Assembly (NCBI GenBank): GCA_036567965.1
Contig: DATCTN010000007.1
Coordinates: 175,009 to 239,008, forward strand
Direction of reading: 5' to 3'
Length of the DNA: 64,000 nt
From: Candidatus Kryptoniota bacterium
Lineage (GTDB): Bacteria > Bacteroidota > Ignavibacteria > Kryptoniales > JAKASW01
Position numbers and translations under genes: made by a program. The notes below the pieces were generated by a model, which saw nothing but the letters and a program-made list of their open reading frames with translations, did no database searches and was not told the DNA's origin. Positions 1-7,319 of the stretch are shown one piece after another (position 1 is the first letter of the stretch; the number at the start of each line of letters is the position of its first letter).

Positions 1-1
1 C

Positions 2-217
2 GGAGAGTACGAAGCGCTTTCTGCGAAGTGCACGCATCTCGGTTGTACGGTCGATTTCGACCGGACCAAGGATTTCTTCTTTTGTAACTGCCACGGAAGC
101 CAGTTCGATATAAACGGAAAAGTGCTGAAGGGTCCAGCGACGAAACCTCTCCCTCAGTATCTCGTGTCAGTTGCAGACAACAATATTTACGTTTCTGTCC
201 GCAGCGATGTCGCCTGA
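2..217 (+). CDS. Rieske iron-sulfur protein, C-terminal part (runs off the left edge)
   Basis: Only the last 71 residues are in the window. They hold both halves of the Rieske [2Fe-2S] motif: CTHLGC early on and CNCHGS about 20 residues later, giving the two Cys and two His ligands. Such a protein passes electrons from quinol to a c-type cytochrome in a bc1 or b6f complex on the periplasmic face. The stop codon overlaps the start of the cytochrome b gene by one base (TGATG), so the two are translationally coupled and surely belong to one complex. The N-terminal membrane anchor lies outside the window. Confidence 0.93.
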   Translation, partial: GEYEALSAKCTHLGCTVDFDRTKDFFFCNCHGSQFDINGKVLKGPATKPLPQYLVSVADNNIYVSVRSDVA

Positions 218-1269
218 TGTCAATGAAAAATAAACTTACTGGTTTCATCGAAGAGAGATTCAATCTGGCCGACCTTAAGGAGTGGGTTGCCCATAAGACG
301 GTTCCACAGCACAAACACTCGATGTGGTACTACTTCGGTGGGCTCTCGTTGTTCCTGATAGTCGTGCAGGGAATCACCGGCATCTTGCTTGCTTTTTACT
401 ACTCACCGAGTCCGGCCGCTGCAAATGAATCGGTAAGATACATAATGGAAAATGTCCAGTACGGATGGGTCGTACGCTCCATCCACTTCTGGTGCGCGAA
501 TCTTCTTGTGGCGGTCGTGCTTGTCCACATGTTCTCTGTGTTCTTCATGAAAGCATACAGGAAGCCGAGGGAATTGATGTGGGTTCTCGGCGTGGTCATC
601 CTGATTCTCGTTCTCACTTTTGCTTTCACCGGGTACTTGCTCCCCTGGACAACGCTTTCATACTTCGCGACGAAAGTCGGCGTCAACACTCCGCTCGTAG
701 TTCCCCTTGTTGGCGATTTCCTCAGCCGAGTAATGCAGGGAGGCGACGACGTGGGCGCGGCCACACTCACGAGAATGTTCACGCTTCATACGATCATCCT
801 TCCATTCTTCGCGCTGATGTTCGTATCGCTTCACGTATTGCTGAGCCAGATCTTAGGGACAAGCATTCCCGCGTCTCAAAGCTGGAACAGGCACGCAACG
901 AAGTTCTTTCCTGATTTTATGATGCGCGATGCTGCCGTGTGGACCGGGACATTTGCTTTGATACTCGGTGTGGTCGCATTATTTCCCGCCGGACTCAGCG
1001 CAAAAGTCAATCCTCTTGAGCCTGCTCCGGCGGGCATCAAGCCGGAATGGTATTTTTTGTTCGTATTTCAGACTCTCAAGAGCATGCCGGAACTCGCCGC
1101 CGTCGGTGTCGTCACTCTCGGAGCAATAGTGTGGCTTCTTGTACCATTCCTCGACAGACCGCTGCAGAAGCGGAAGATGGATGTCTTCCTTACTCTTTTC
1201 GGAATTGCCGTTCTGCTTTATATTCTCTCGATGACTCTGATCGCTTACATCACCACAGCACAATCATGA
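217..1269 (+). CDS. Cytochrome b of a b6f-type quinol oxidoreductase (b6 and subunit IV fused)
   Basis: A 350-residue integral membrane protein that carries the two b hemes and the quinol site. Heme ligands are visible: His90/His104 (13 residues between) and His191/His206 (14 between). The 14-residue gap is the b6 pattern; bc1 cytochromes b have 13. The quinol-site PEWY motif is at residues 276-279. After the four-helix b6 part there are about three further helices, as in subunit IV, not the four of bc1. Where plant b6 has the Cys that binds heme cn (YCLGG), this protein reads YYFGG, so a covalent extra heme is unlikely. It starts on the last base of the Rieske stop codon. Confidence 0.93.
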   Translation: MSMKNKLTGFIEERFNLADLKEWVAHKTVPQHKHSMWYYFGGLSLFLIVVQGITGILLAFYYSPSPAAANESVRYIMENVQYGWVVRSIHFWCANLLVAVVLVHMFSVFFMKAYRKPRELMWVLGVVILILVLTFAFTGYLLPWTTLSYFATKVGVNTPLVVPLVGDFLSRVMQGGDDVGAATLTRMFTLHTIILPFFALMFVSLHVLLSQILGTSIPASQSWNRHATKFFPDFMMRDAAVWTGTFALILGVVALFPAGLSAKVNPLEPAPAGIKPEWYFLFVFQTLKSMPELAAVGVVTLGAIVWLLVPFLDRPLQKRKMDVFLTLFGIAVLLYILSMTLIAYITTAQS

Positions 1270-1463
1270 TTCTCATTCTCTTGATCCAGGCGAAAGACAC
1301 TCTGGCACTGAGAATACCTTCATTTTCGGACAGGCTGAATTTTCTTCTGCCGCTTATCGTGATCCTGCTGATAGTTATGTTCTTCCTGCTTCTTAAGTCG
1401 TTCGCTGCAAAGGAGCAATCGAAAACGAACACCGCCCGGAGCAGAGGGAAGTCCCCTATCTGA
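1266..1463 (+). CDS. Small single-span membrane protein, possible accessory subunit of the cytochrome complex
   Basis: A 65-residue frame starts at an ATG that overlaps the cytochrome b stop codon (ATGA), the usual sign of coupled translation. It has one strong hydrophobic segment at about residues 28-45 and a basic, hydrophilic C-terminus (KEQSKTNTARSRGK). It has no recognisable family. Position and topology recall the small one-helix subunits of b6f complexes, but that is inference only. It could also be chance, since a 65-codon frame is short. Confidence 0.45.
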   Translation: MILILLIQAKDTLALRIPSFSDRLNFLLPLIVILLIVMFFLLLKSFAAKEQSKTNTARSRGKSPI

Positions 1464-1500
1464 CTCGCCGGCCGTCCCCGCGACACGTCGGCGCCAATCC

Positions 1501-1531
1501 TTGAAAATTCCTCCATACGATTCTATATTGA
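1501..1531 (+). promoter_or_regulatory. Promoter for folB operon, Bacteroidota type
   Basis: TTG at 1501-1503, a 20-base spacer, then TATATTGA at 1524-1531. If transcription starts 4-5 bases after the second element, as at the tRNA and riboswitch promoters in this window, the mRNA has only about 5-6 bases before the folB ATG. Confidence 0.7.
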
Positions 1532-1540
1532 TTAATACCG

Positions 1541-1933
1541 ATGAAGCAACAATGTATCAGACTGAACAACGCCACATTCTACGCGTACCATGGAGTACTG
1601 ACGAACGAGCAGGCATCGGGCGGAAAATTCGAAGTCGACGTCGAGATGTATGGCGATTTCTCGAGGGCGTCTCTCAGTGATCGGCTCAAAGATGCCGTAG
1701 ACTACGAAAGAGTTTACCGGTCCATAAGGGAGCTCGTGACCGAAAAACGCTTCTACTTAATTGAATCACTGGGGGATCAAATAGCCGACAGCATACTGGT
1801 TAATTTTGTCTCAGTTGATCGTGTTATAGTACGCGTGAGAAAGCACACTCCACAGGTAGGGGGTGTGGTTGATTCAGTGGAATTCGAGACTGACAAAGCC
1901 CGCGGGACACCGGACGATGAAGGAAGAAGTTGA
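1541..1933 (+). CDS. folB: Dihydroneopterin aldolase
   Basis: A 130-residue protein of the FolB family, which cleaves 7,8-dihydroneopterin to 6-hydroxymethyl-dihydropterin and glycolaldehyde in folate synthesis. The N-terminus (IRLNNATFYAYHGVL, with the family's F.a.HGv pattern) and the internal YE-R-Y active-site region (DYERVYRSI) fit. Length is normal for the family (about 120). The next enzyme in the pathway, folK, starts within its 3' end by a 17-base overlap, so both are made together. Its promoter lies just upstream with almost no untranslated leader and no clear Shine-Dalgarno sequence. Confidence 0.93.
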   Translation: MKQQCIRLNNATFYAYHGVLTNEQASGGKFEVDVEMYGDFSRASLSDRLKDAVDYERVYRSIRELVTEKRFYLIESLGDQIADSILVNFVSVDRVIVRVRKHTPQVGGVVDSVEFETDKARGTPDDEGRS

Positions 1934-2438
1934 ATGCTTCCTGTCGCTCGGTTCCAACCTCGGCGACAGGTTGAGGTACCTGGATGAAGGAGTTAAGGCT
2001 CTTGGCTCGCTTGAGAAAAGCAAGCTCTTACGCGTCTCCTCGATTTACGAAACTGAACCGGTAGATTATAAAGATCAACCTCAGTTCCTCAACCTCGCTG
2101 CCGGAATTGAGACCAGTATTGAACCGTTGGATCTTCTGGATCGAATCAAAGCGATCGAAGAAATAATGGGCCGAAAGCACCGGGACAGATGGAGAGAACG
2201 GGAGATAGATATCGATATAATATTCTTTGGTAACGAAACCCTCAACACAAACAACCTGGAAGTCCCACACCCCCGGGCTCATCTTCGCAGGTTTGTCCTG
2301 CAACCGCTGAGCGAGATTGCCGGTGACTTTGTGCATCCCCGCTTGCATGAGAGCGTGAATAACCTGCTGAGGCATTGCGGAGACAATTCCAGGGTTGAGC
2401 GACTGAGTTATACTCTTCATGCGGAGGCGCATGACTGA
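1917..2438 (+). CDS. folK: 2-amino-4-hydroxy-6-hydroxymethyldihydropteridine pyrophosphokinase
   Basis: A 173-residue HPPK that transfers pyrophosphate from ATP to the product of FolB. The N-terminus (CFLSLGSNLGDR) is the family's hallmark, followed by ETEPV, then the catalytic block R-x-R-x-R-DIDI (RWREREIDIDIIFF) and the LEVPHPRAHLRRFVLQPL signature. The start chosen is the ATG inside the folB 3' end; an in-frame extension upstream lacks family similarity. The gene is followed by a deoxynucleoside kinase, a neighbourhood also common in Bacteroidota, with an 8-base overlap (ATGACTGA). Confidence 0.95.
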   Translation: MKEEVECFLSLGSNLGDRLRYLDEGVKALGSLEKSKLLRVSSIYETEPVDYKDQPQFLNLAAGIETSIEPLDLLDRIKAIEEIMGRKHRDRWREREIDIDIIFFGNETLNTNNLEVPHPRAHLRRFVLQPLSEIAGDFVHPRLHESVNNLLRHCGDNSRVERLSYTLHAEAHD

Positions 2439-3090
2439 CATCGAAGTCATAACGCCCGAAATAGGGCACATCGCAATAGAGGGCGTGATCGGGGCGGGAA
2501 AGACAAGTCTGACCCTGAAGCTGGCAAAATACCTGAACGGGAAAGCCGTTCTTGAGAAATTTGAGGAAAATCCTTTCCTCGAAAAGTTCTACGACGATAT
2601 AGAACATTACGCCTTCCAGACGCAGATATTCTTTCTCCTAAGCAGGTACCGGCAACAGCAGGAACTAACTCAAATAGATTTATTCGATCAGTTAATTGTG
2701 AGTGACTATTTATTTGAGAAAGACAAAATTTTCGCTTACCTGAATCTGCAGGATGACGAGCTCAAACTCTATGAGTCGCTGGCAGTTCTCCTGGAAAAAA
2801 CGGTTCCGAAGCCCGACCTCGTTGTTTATCTCCAGTGCAACGTCGAGCACCTGATGACAAACATTAAGAAACGAGGAAGAAAATACGAGCGGAATATTTC
2901 CAAGGAATATATTCAAAGTTTAAATGAGGCCTACAACTATTTTTTCTTTCGGTATAAATCCGCGCCACTGCTCATTGTGAACGCCGATCAAATCGATTTC
3001 GTAAACGACGAAAATGATTTTCAGAAACTTGCCGCGGAAATACTTAAGCCTCGCAAGACGGCGGAGTACTACAATCCGATAATGAAGTGA
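2431..3090 (+). CDS. Deoxynucleoside kinase (dGK/dAK family)
   Basis: A 219-residue P-loop kinase that phosphorylates deoxynucleosides for salvage. The P-loop (EGVIGAGKTSL) is at residues 17-27; further family features are the ER-type region (FEENPFLEKFYDD), a FQTQIFFLLSRY segment, the DYLFEKDKIFA motif and a lid rich in arginine (KKRGRKYERNI). Which deoxynucleoside it prefers cannot be told from sequence alone. The ATG at 2431 overlaps the folK stop; an ATG at 2419, four codons earlier, is possible but has no ribosome site. Confidence 0.9.
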   Translation: MTDIEVITPEIGHIAIEGVIGAGKTSLTLKLAKYLNGKAVLEKFEENPFLEKFYDDIEHYAFQTQIFFLLSRYRQQQELTQIDLFDQLIVSDYLFEKDKIFAYLNLQDDELKLYESLAVLLEKTVPKPDLVVYLQCNVEHLMTNIKKRGRKYERNISKEYIQSLNEAYNYFFFRYKSAPLLIVNADQIDFVNDENDFQKLAAEILKPRKTAEYYNPIMK

Positions 3091-3281
3091 TGATTAGATT
3101 ACTCATCTGGATAGTTTTCATTTATGCGATTTACTATTTCATAAAGACTGCAATTCGCGGCGCCGTGAATAAGGGGATTAGAGACTATGAAGCCCGGAAA
3201 GAAACGGAGTCGAAGAAGCGGAGGGAAGTGAAGGTGGATCGCCGCGATATCGAAGATGCCAAGTACGAGGATTTGAAGTAG
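3090..3281 (+). CDS. Small membrane protein resembling DUF4834
   Basis: A 63-residue protein with one N-terminal membrane helix (residues 2-17), then a highly charged tail ending in an acidic patch with aromatic residues (EDAKYEDLK). This layout, and its place beside a deoxynucleoside kinase, resembles the small DUF4834 proteins of Bacteroidota, whose function is unknown. The ATG overlaps the kinase stop by one base (TGATG); a GTG one codon earlier would also serve. Not identified beyond this. Confidence 0.65.
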   Translation: MIRLLIWIVFIYAIYYFIKTAIRGAVNKGIRDYEARKETESKKRREVKVDRRDIEDAKYEDLK

Positions 3282-3307
3282 GCTCCAGTCGTTGAACGGT
3301 TGGAGCC
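3281..3307 (+). other. 12-bp hairpin directly after the small membrane protein gene
   Basis: An inverted repeat begins on the last base of the TAG stop: GGCTCCAGTCGT, loop TGA, ACGGTTGGAGCC (12 pairs, two of them G-T). No run of T follows, so it is not a standard terminator. It covers the TTG at 3292 that could open the next frame, which argues for the GTG at 3316 as the true start and suggests a role in translation or mRNA stability. Confidence 0.6.
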
Positions 3308-3315
3308 AACAGGCC

Positions 3316-4419
3316 GTGAAAAAAATCAACCTCGAACACGTCACGAAGAAAGCTGCAAGATGGCTCCTTTCCCAACTTTCGACCAGACATCACGTAAAAG
3401 CGCGAACAGACAAAACCGAGCGCGCAAAGAGGATCATAGTAATACGACAACACAACCAGTTCGGTGATGTACTTTGCACCGTCCCGTTGCTGCGCGCGCT
3501 TCATCGGCATTTCAATCCCGAAGAGCTGGCAGTCGTTGTATCGCCTGCAAACATGACGGCATTAGAGGGTTGCAGGTACGTTACGAGACTCATCAACTAC
3601 GACAAGCTCGCTTTCTACCGACATCCGAAACTCCTCCTGAGATTCATAAAGGAACTTCGCAGAGGATACGATCTTCTCCTGGTCCCCTCAAACGTGTCGA
3701 TCTCCCTGACCAACGACGTGATTTCTTTTTTCACGAAGGCTCGCACGAAGTTCGGCCCCCGAACTCTCGAGACAAAATCGAACCGGACAAGCTCCGTTTA
3801 CGACATTGCGGTTGATCTTCGATGGGGGGACAAGATCGAGCATCAATCTTTCAGGAACATGGAAGTTGCGGCCCCACTTCGAATCGAGACTCATGAAAGA
3901 GACGGTGAGCTCGAATATGCGATTCCCGCTGATGCCGCGGCCGAGGTGGACCTTTTCATTTCTAGGGTCTCCAACCGCGCAGCGAAGAAAGTCGCGATCC
4001 ATGCCGGCGCAGGAAAGCCGGGGAACCAGTGGAAGCCGGAGAACTTCGCTGCGGTAGCAGATATGCTCCATCACGAGTTCGAGATCGAGTTGTATTTGAC
4101 GGAGGGGCATATGGATCACGAGGTGATCGATTACCTGACCACGCTTCTCAAGGCGCCATTTATCCGTGTGCGAAACATGTCAATTCCGTTTGTCGGGGCT
4201 CTTCTCAAAAAAATGGATCTTGTAATATCGAACGACACCGGGATAATGCATCTGGCGGCTGCGGCCGGTGCTCAGACGCTCTCACTCTTTGGGCCGACGG
4301 ATCCTCTTCAATGGGCGCCGCTAGGACGGCAGCATAGATTCGTCCTCGGTGCGAAGGGTGATATCAACACCATCCAGGTCGGAAGGGTTGTGAACGTCGT
4401 GAGAAAGATGCTGACGTGA
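3316..4419 (+). CDS. Glycosyltransferase family 9 (heptosyltransferase-like)
   Basis: A 367-residue GT-B protein similar to ADP-heptose:LPS heptosyltransferases. Seen are the N-terminal fold (RQHNQFGDVLCTVPLLRAL), a nucleotide-binding region (AIHAGAGKPGNQWKPENFA) and the C-terminal donor-site motif (SNDTGIMHLAAAAGA followed by LFGPTDPLQWAP). It probably adds a sugar to lipopolysaccharide or another surface glycan at the inner face of the inner membrane; the sugar cannot be told. The start is uncertain: a TTG at 3292 lies inside a strong hairpin, so the GTG at 3316 is preferred. The stop overlaps the next gene (GTGA). Confidence 0.88.
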   Translation: MKKINLEHVTKKAARWLLSQLSTRHHVKARTDKTERAKRIIVIRQHNQFGDVLCTVPLLRALHRHFNPEELAVVVSPANMTALEGCRYVTRLINYDKLAFYRHPKLLLRFIKELRRGYDLLLVPSNVSISLTNDVISFFTKARTKFGPRTLETKSNRTSSVYDIAVDLRWGDKIEHQSFRNMEVAAPLRIETHERDGELEYAIPADAAAEVDLFISRVSNRAAKKVAIHAGAGKPGNQWKPENFAAVADMLHHEFEIELYLTEGHMDHEVIDYLTTLLKAPFIRVRNMSIPFVGALLKKMDLVISNDTGIMHLAAAAGAQTLSLFGPTDPLQWAPLGRQHRFVLGAKGDINTIQVGRVVNVVRKMLT

Positions 4420-4817
4420 GAATCAGCCGCCGAATTCCTTCTCTCTCGGATATTAAAGACAGAATTGTTGCGAACCTTTCCAGATTCCAGTTTTCTCAGG
4501 AGCCTGTTCTTCTGATTTTCGCGGCAGTCACCGGAATCCTCGGCGAAATTCGCCAGGCGCTCACCGATAAAGAGGTGAAGAATCTCCTGGATGTCCTGGT
4601 TGTCAAGGATATTTTGGTTCCGACTAAATTAAGTGTTACTCAGAATGAAGATCTCTCTTTTGCACTCAAGCTCATGATTGATGCCGGCGTGCCTTCTGTA
4701 CCGGTTGTAAGAGAGGGAAATCAACTAATGGGAATGCTCTTTCTCAACGACGCGACACAGGCGTACGACAAGAAACTACTTATGAGTGAGGTGTCAACTG
4801 AGTCTGACAAACGCTGA
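4416..4817 (+). CDS. CBS-domain protein, probable internal-deletion remnant of a ClC chloride channel
   Basis: A 133-residue frame on a GTG overlapping the upstream stop. Residues 1-43 look like the cytosolic N-terminus and the beginning of the first helix of bacterial ClC channels (NLSRFQFSQEPVLLIFAAVTGILGE). Residues about 58-120 look like the last CBS domain of such a channel (VKDILVPTKLSVTQNEDLS, then VPSVPVV, then the AYDKKLL ending). The roughly 400 residues of channel core normally between them are absent, with the frame kept open. It may be a decaying gene or a small CBS protein that survived. It cannot conduct ions. Confidence 0.6.
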   Translation: MRISRRIPSLSDIKDRIVANLSRFQFSQEPVLLIFAAVTGILGEIRQALTDKEVKNLLDVLVVKDILVPTKLSVTQNEDLSFALKLMIDAGVPSVPVVREGNQLMGMLFLNDATQAYDKKLLMSEVSTESDKR

Positions 4818-5610
4818 ACTTAAGATTCTTTCGGCTCTCAAAGATCGAACTGAAAGACACAGGCAGAAGCGATTTCTCATTGAAGGGAAACGGAGCGTTA
4901 CGGACGCGCTTAAAGCGAACGCGAGCGTATCCAGGTTAATTCTGAGTCTCGGCTCCAGAACCGATAGGTTTACCGATGTTCTTAGTCTTGCGGAACAAAA
5001 AGAGATCGAAGTGGTCGAATTGCCGGCCGATAAGTTCAGGAAGCTCACGACGACTGAGACAAGCCAGGGAATAATTGCCGTCGGCGATATCCTGGAAAGT
5101 TCGGTCGATGAATATGTTTCAAAGGCACGGTCGAAGAGACAGGCAATTCTGATCATTCTCGACAGAATTGCGGATCCAGGCAATCTTGGGACAATCCTCA
5201 GATCGGCAGTGTGGTTCGGAGTTGAAGCGGTCATCACTGCCCAGGGAAGCGTCGATGTCTACAACCCGAAAGTGGTCCGTTCCGCAATGTCCGCGCTGGC
5301 AAGTCTGCAGGTGATCGAGGATGCCGATCTTGGTGAAAGCATTGCTGCGCTGAAGAAAATCGGATTCAAGATTATCGCCTCTTCCCAGGACGGCAGGGAT
5401 GAATACACGAGCTTCGATTACCCTCCGAAAATTGGATTAGTCTTCGGATCTGAAGCGACCGGAATAAGAAACGAGATTCTCTCCGCTTGCGACTGGACTG
5501 TCTCGATACCGCGTCGCGGAAAAATGGAATCGTTGAATGTGGCCGTCGCCGCTTCCATAGTTCTTGCCGAGATGTGGCGTCAGACAAGCTCAAGGGTCGT
5601 GAAGAAGTAG
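4786..5610 (+). CDS. TrmH/SpoU-family RNA 2'-O-ribose methyltransferase
   Basis: A 274-residue SPOUT enzyme. An N-terminal substrate-binding domain (RQKRFLIEGKRSVTDAL) is followed by the catalytic domain with all three motifs: NLGTILRSAVWFG (motif 1 with its Arg), LVFGSEATGI (motif 2) and IPRRGKMESLNVAVAASIVLAE (motif 3, the knot). It methylates a ribose in rRNA or tRNA using S-adenosylmethionine; the site is not predictable. The GTG at 4786 is the only upstream start in frame and lies inside the CBS gene, so the two overlap by 32 bases. A start nearer SLTNAELK is possible. Confidence 0.88.
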   Translation: MRCQLSLTNAELKILSALKDRTERHRQKRFLIEGKRSVTDALKANASVSRLILSLGSRTDRFTDVLSLAEQKEIEVVELPADKFRKLTTTETSQGIIAVGDILESSVDEYVSKARSKRQAILIILDRIADPGNLGTILRSAVWFGVEAVITAQGSVDVYNPKVVRSAMSALASLQVIEDADLGESIAALKKIGFKIIASSQDGRDEYTSFDYPPKIGLVFGSEATGIRNEILSACDWTVSIPRRGKMESLNVAVAASIVLAEMWRQTSSRVVKK

Positions 5611-5771
5611 CCGGGCGACTGATCTAGGTACGCCTTCCATAGCCCGGGTCGAGTACTTGAGCTCCCTGTCCAACTAGAATATTCATCTACCTCTCTTCTG
5701 CATTTTCAGCAGATCGAATGCGACTGTCTCTGCCGTTCTCGTGCGATCAACCTCCATCTTCAATCTGAATA

Positions 5772-6122
5772 ATGTTAGCCGATTGCCTGATATTCGTAGT
5801 GCATCTGAATAACGATGTGGTCGTACCAGACAATTGGCTGGAAGGGATGATCGAGTGCACGGAAAGTTTTCTGGAAATTTGTATCGTCGGACCAATGAGC
5901 AACAGGATAAGCGGTTACCAACTCGAATCGAATGCAGCATACAAGAAAGTCAGTCAGATGCACCGGTTCGCGGCGAATTATCGAAGGAAGAACAGGAGAA
6001 AATGGATGAAAGCTCCGAGGATTGCCTGGTTCTGCATGCTCATCAAGCGAGAGCTCATTGACAGGATAGGCGGACTCGATGAGGCGTTCGGGACACGGAG
6101 ACCGTTTAAACCTCCTGGTTAA
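5772..6122 (+). pseudogene. Family 2 glycosyltransferase fragment, truncated at both ends
   Basis: About 115 codons resemble the middle of O-antigen or rhamnosyl-type family 2 glycosyltransferases: LNNDVVVPDNWLEGM (the metal-binding LNND region), IVGPMSNRISGYQ, and FCMLIKRELIDRIGGLDEAFG. The conserved GNFEDDDFC block that should follow is missing; the frame ends in unrelated sequence and a stop. The first 80-90 residues of the usual domain are also missing. With the gutted ClC gene nearby, this marks a spot where genes have been lost. It is most likely not functional. Confidence 0.65.
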
Positions 6123-6138
6123 AGTCTGAATCGGGAGA

Positions 6139-6182
6139 ACCGAAACATTGTCTATGTTCGGTGGAAGGGTTAAATTAACCCT
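6139..6182 (+). promoter_or_regulatory. prfB promoter overlain by two inverted repeats
   Basis: TTG at 6148-6150, a 20-base spacer, TAAATTAA at 6171-6178, giving a predicted start near 6182, 15 bases before the prfB ATG. A perfect 8-bp palindrome (AGGGTTAA, A, TTAACCCT; 6166-6182) sits on the second promoter element, and another inverted repeat with one bulge (ACCGAAACAT with ATGTTCGGT; 6139-6162) covers the first. The arrangement is what an operator for a dimeric repressor would look like, but no regulator is known. Confidence 0.6.
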
Positions 6183-6196
6183 AAAAAGGGACAGAA

Positions 6197-7316
6197 ATGT
6201 TCGAACCGCACAAGCAGAAAGCATCAGACCTCAGGACCAGGATCGAAAACCTCCGGAGGTATCTTTGACGTCGAGGGCAAACAATCTGAAATAGAAAAAC
6301 TTCATCAGAAGACCCAGGAGCCTAATTTCTGGGATGATAACAGGGCGGCACAGGCGGTGATGGGGCAGCTCAACGATCTGAAAGCGTGGGTTGATGAATG
6401 GGGAGAAGCTTCGCGAAATGTCGACGATGCGATAGCGTTCATTGAACTCGCGGAAGAGTCGGGAGACGAATCGCATACTAAAGACGTTGAGACAGAACTC
6501 GATAAGGCGGAGAAGCTCGTTTCCGATCTCGAGTTCAAGAAGATGCTCGGGAGCGAAGACGACGAAAAGAACGCGATCCTGACGATTCACGCGGGAGCCG
6601 GCGGGACTGAAGCCCAGGACTGGTCCCAGATGCTCATGCGAATGTACATCCGCTGGGGAGAACGAAACGGGTTCAGTATGGACATCGCGGACATTCTAGA
6701 AGGTGAAGGCGCAGGAATCAAGAGCGCGACAATTGAAGTCATCGGGAAATACGGATATGGTTATCTCAAGGCAGAGAACGGTGTGCACAGGTTGGTAAGG
6801 ATTTCGCCCTTCGACTCCAATGCAAGGCGCCACACAAGCTTTGCTTCGGTGTTCGTTTATCCCGAGGTTGAATCCGATGTCGAAATTGAAATCGACCCGA
6901 AGGATATAAGGTTTGAAACATTTAGATCGGGAGGCCACGGCGGTCAGAACGTGAACAAGGTGGAGACAGCTGTCAGACTAATCCACGTCCCTACGAATAT
7001 CGTTGTTGCTTGCCAGCAGGAACGCTCGCAGTTTCAAAACCGGGAGCGCGCGATGAAAATGCTCCGGTCAAGGCTGTACCTCCTCAAGAAGGAAGAAGAA
7101 GAAGCAAAGAAGAGCGTGATCGAAGGCTCGAAGAAGAAGATTGAGTGGGGAAGTCAGATAAGATCGTACGTGTTTCACCCGTACAATCTGGTCAAAGACC
7201 ATAGGACCGGAGTTGAGACGAGCGACGTGCAAGGCGTCATGGATGGCGATCTTGATCAATTCATAAGAGGATACCTGATGGAGTTCGGACTCGCCGGAGG
7301 TGAGGGCGCCAAATAG
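6197..7316 (+). CDS. prfB: Peptide chain release factor 2, with programmed +1 frameshift
   Basis: RF2 ends translation at UGA and UAA. Codons 1-23 from the ATG at 6197 are followed by an in-frame TGA at 6266-6268; shifting +1 on CTT-TGAC continues into the remaining 349 codons, total about 372 residues. The slippery site AGG-TAT-CTT-TGA-C with a GGAGG anti-ribosome element just upstream matches the E. coli autoregulatory site. The RF2 codon-reading tripeptide SPF ([10 protein letters not shown]) and the catalytic GGQ ([10 protein letters not shown]) are present. AAAAGGGA precedes the ATG. lolC starts 3 bases after the stop, so the two are cotranscribed. Confidence 0.95.
6255..6269 (+). promoter_or_regulatory. 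RF2 recoding signal (SD-like GGAGG and CTT-TGA-C)
   Basis: GGAGG at 6255-6259, TAT, then CTT (6263-6265) and TGA-C (6266-6269). When RF2 is scarce, ribosomes pause at TGA and slip +1; when it is ample, they terminate. The +1 frame remains open for 349 codons. Confidence 0.95.
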
Positions 7317-7319
7317 GAA

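Noticed and set aside
465-914. Long second frame inside cytochrome b, and similar shadow frames in most genes on either strand
   Set aside because: The overlapping frame matches a known family and these do not; they are rich in Arg, Ser and Pro as expected of shadow frames.
6357-7316. Release factor 2 starting at the ATG at 6357
   Set aside because: The upstream 23 codons, recoding site and ribosome site at 6197-6269 show the full gene.
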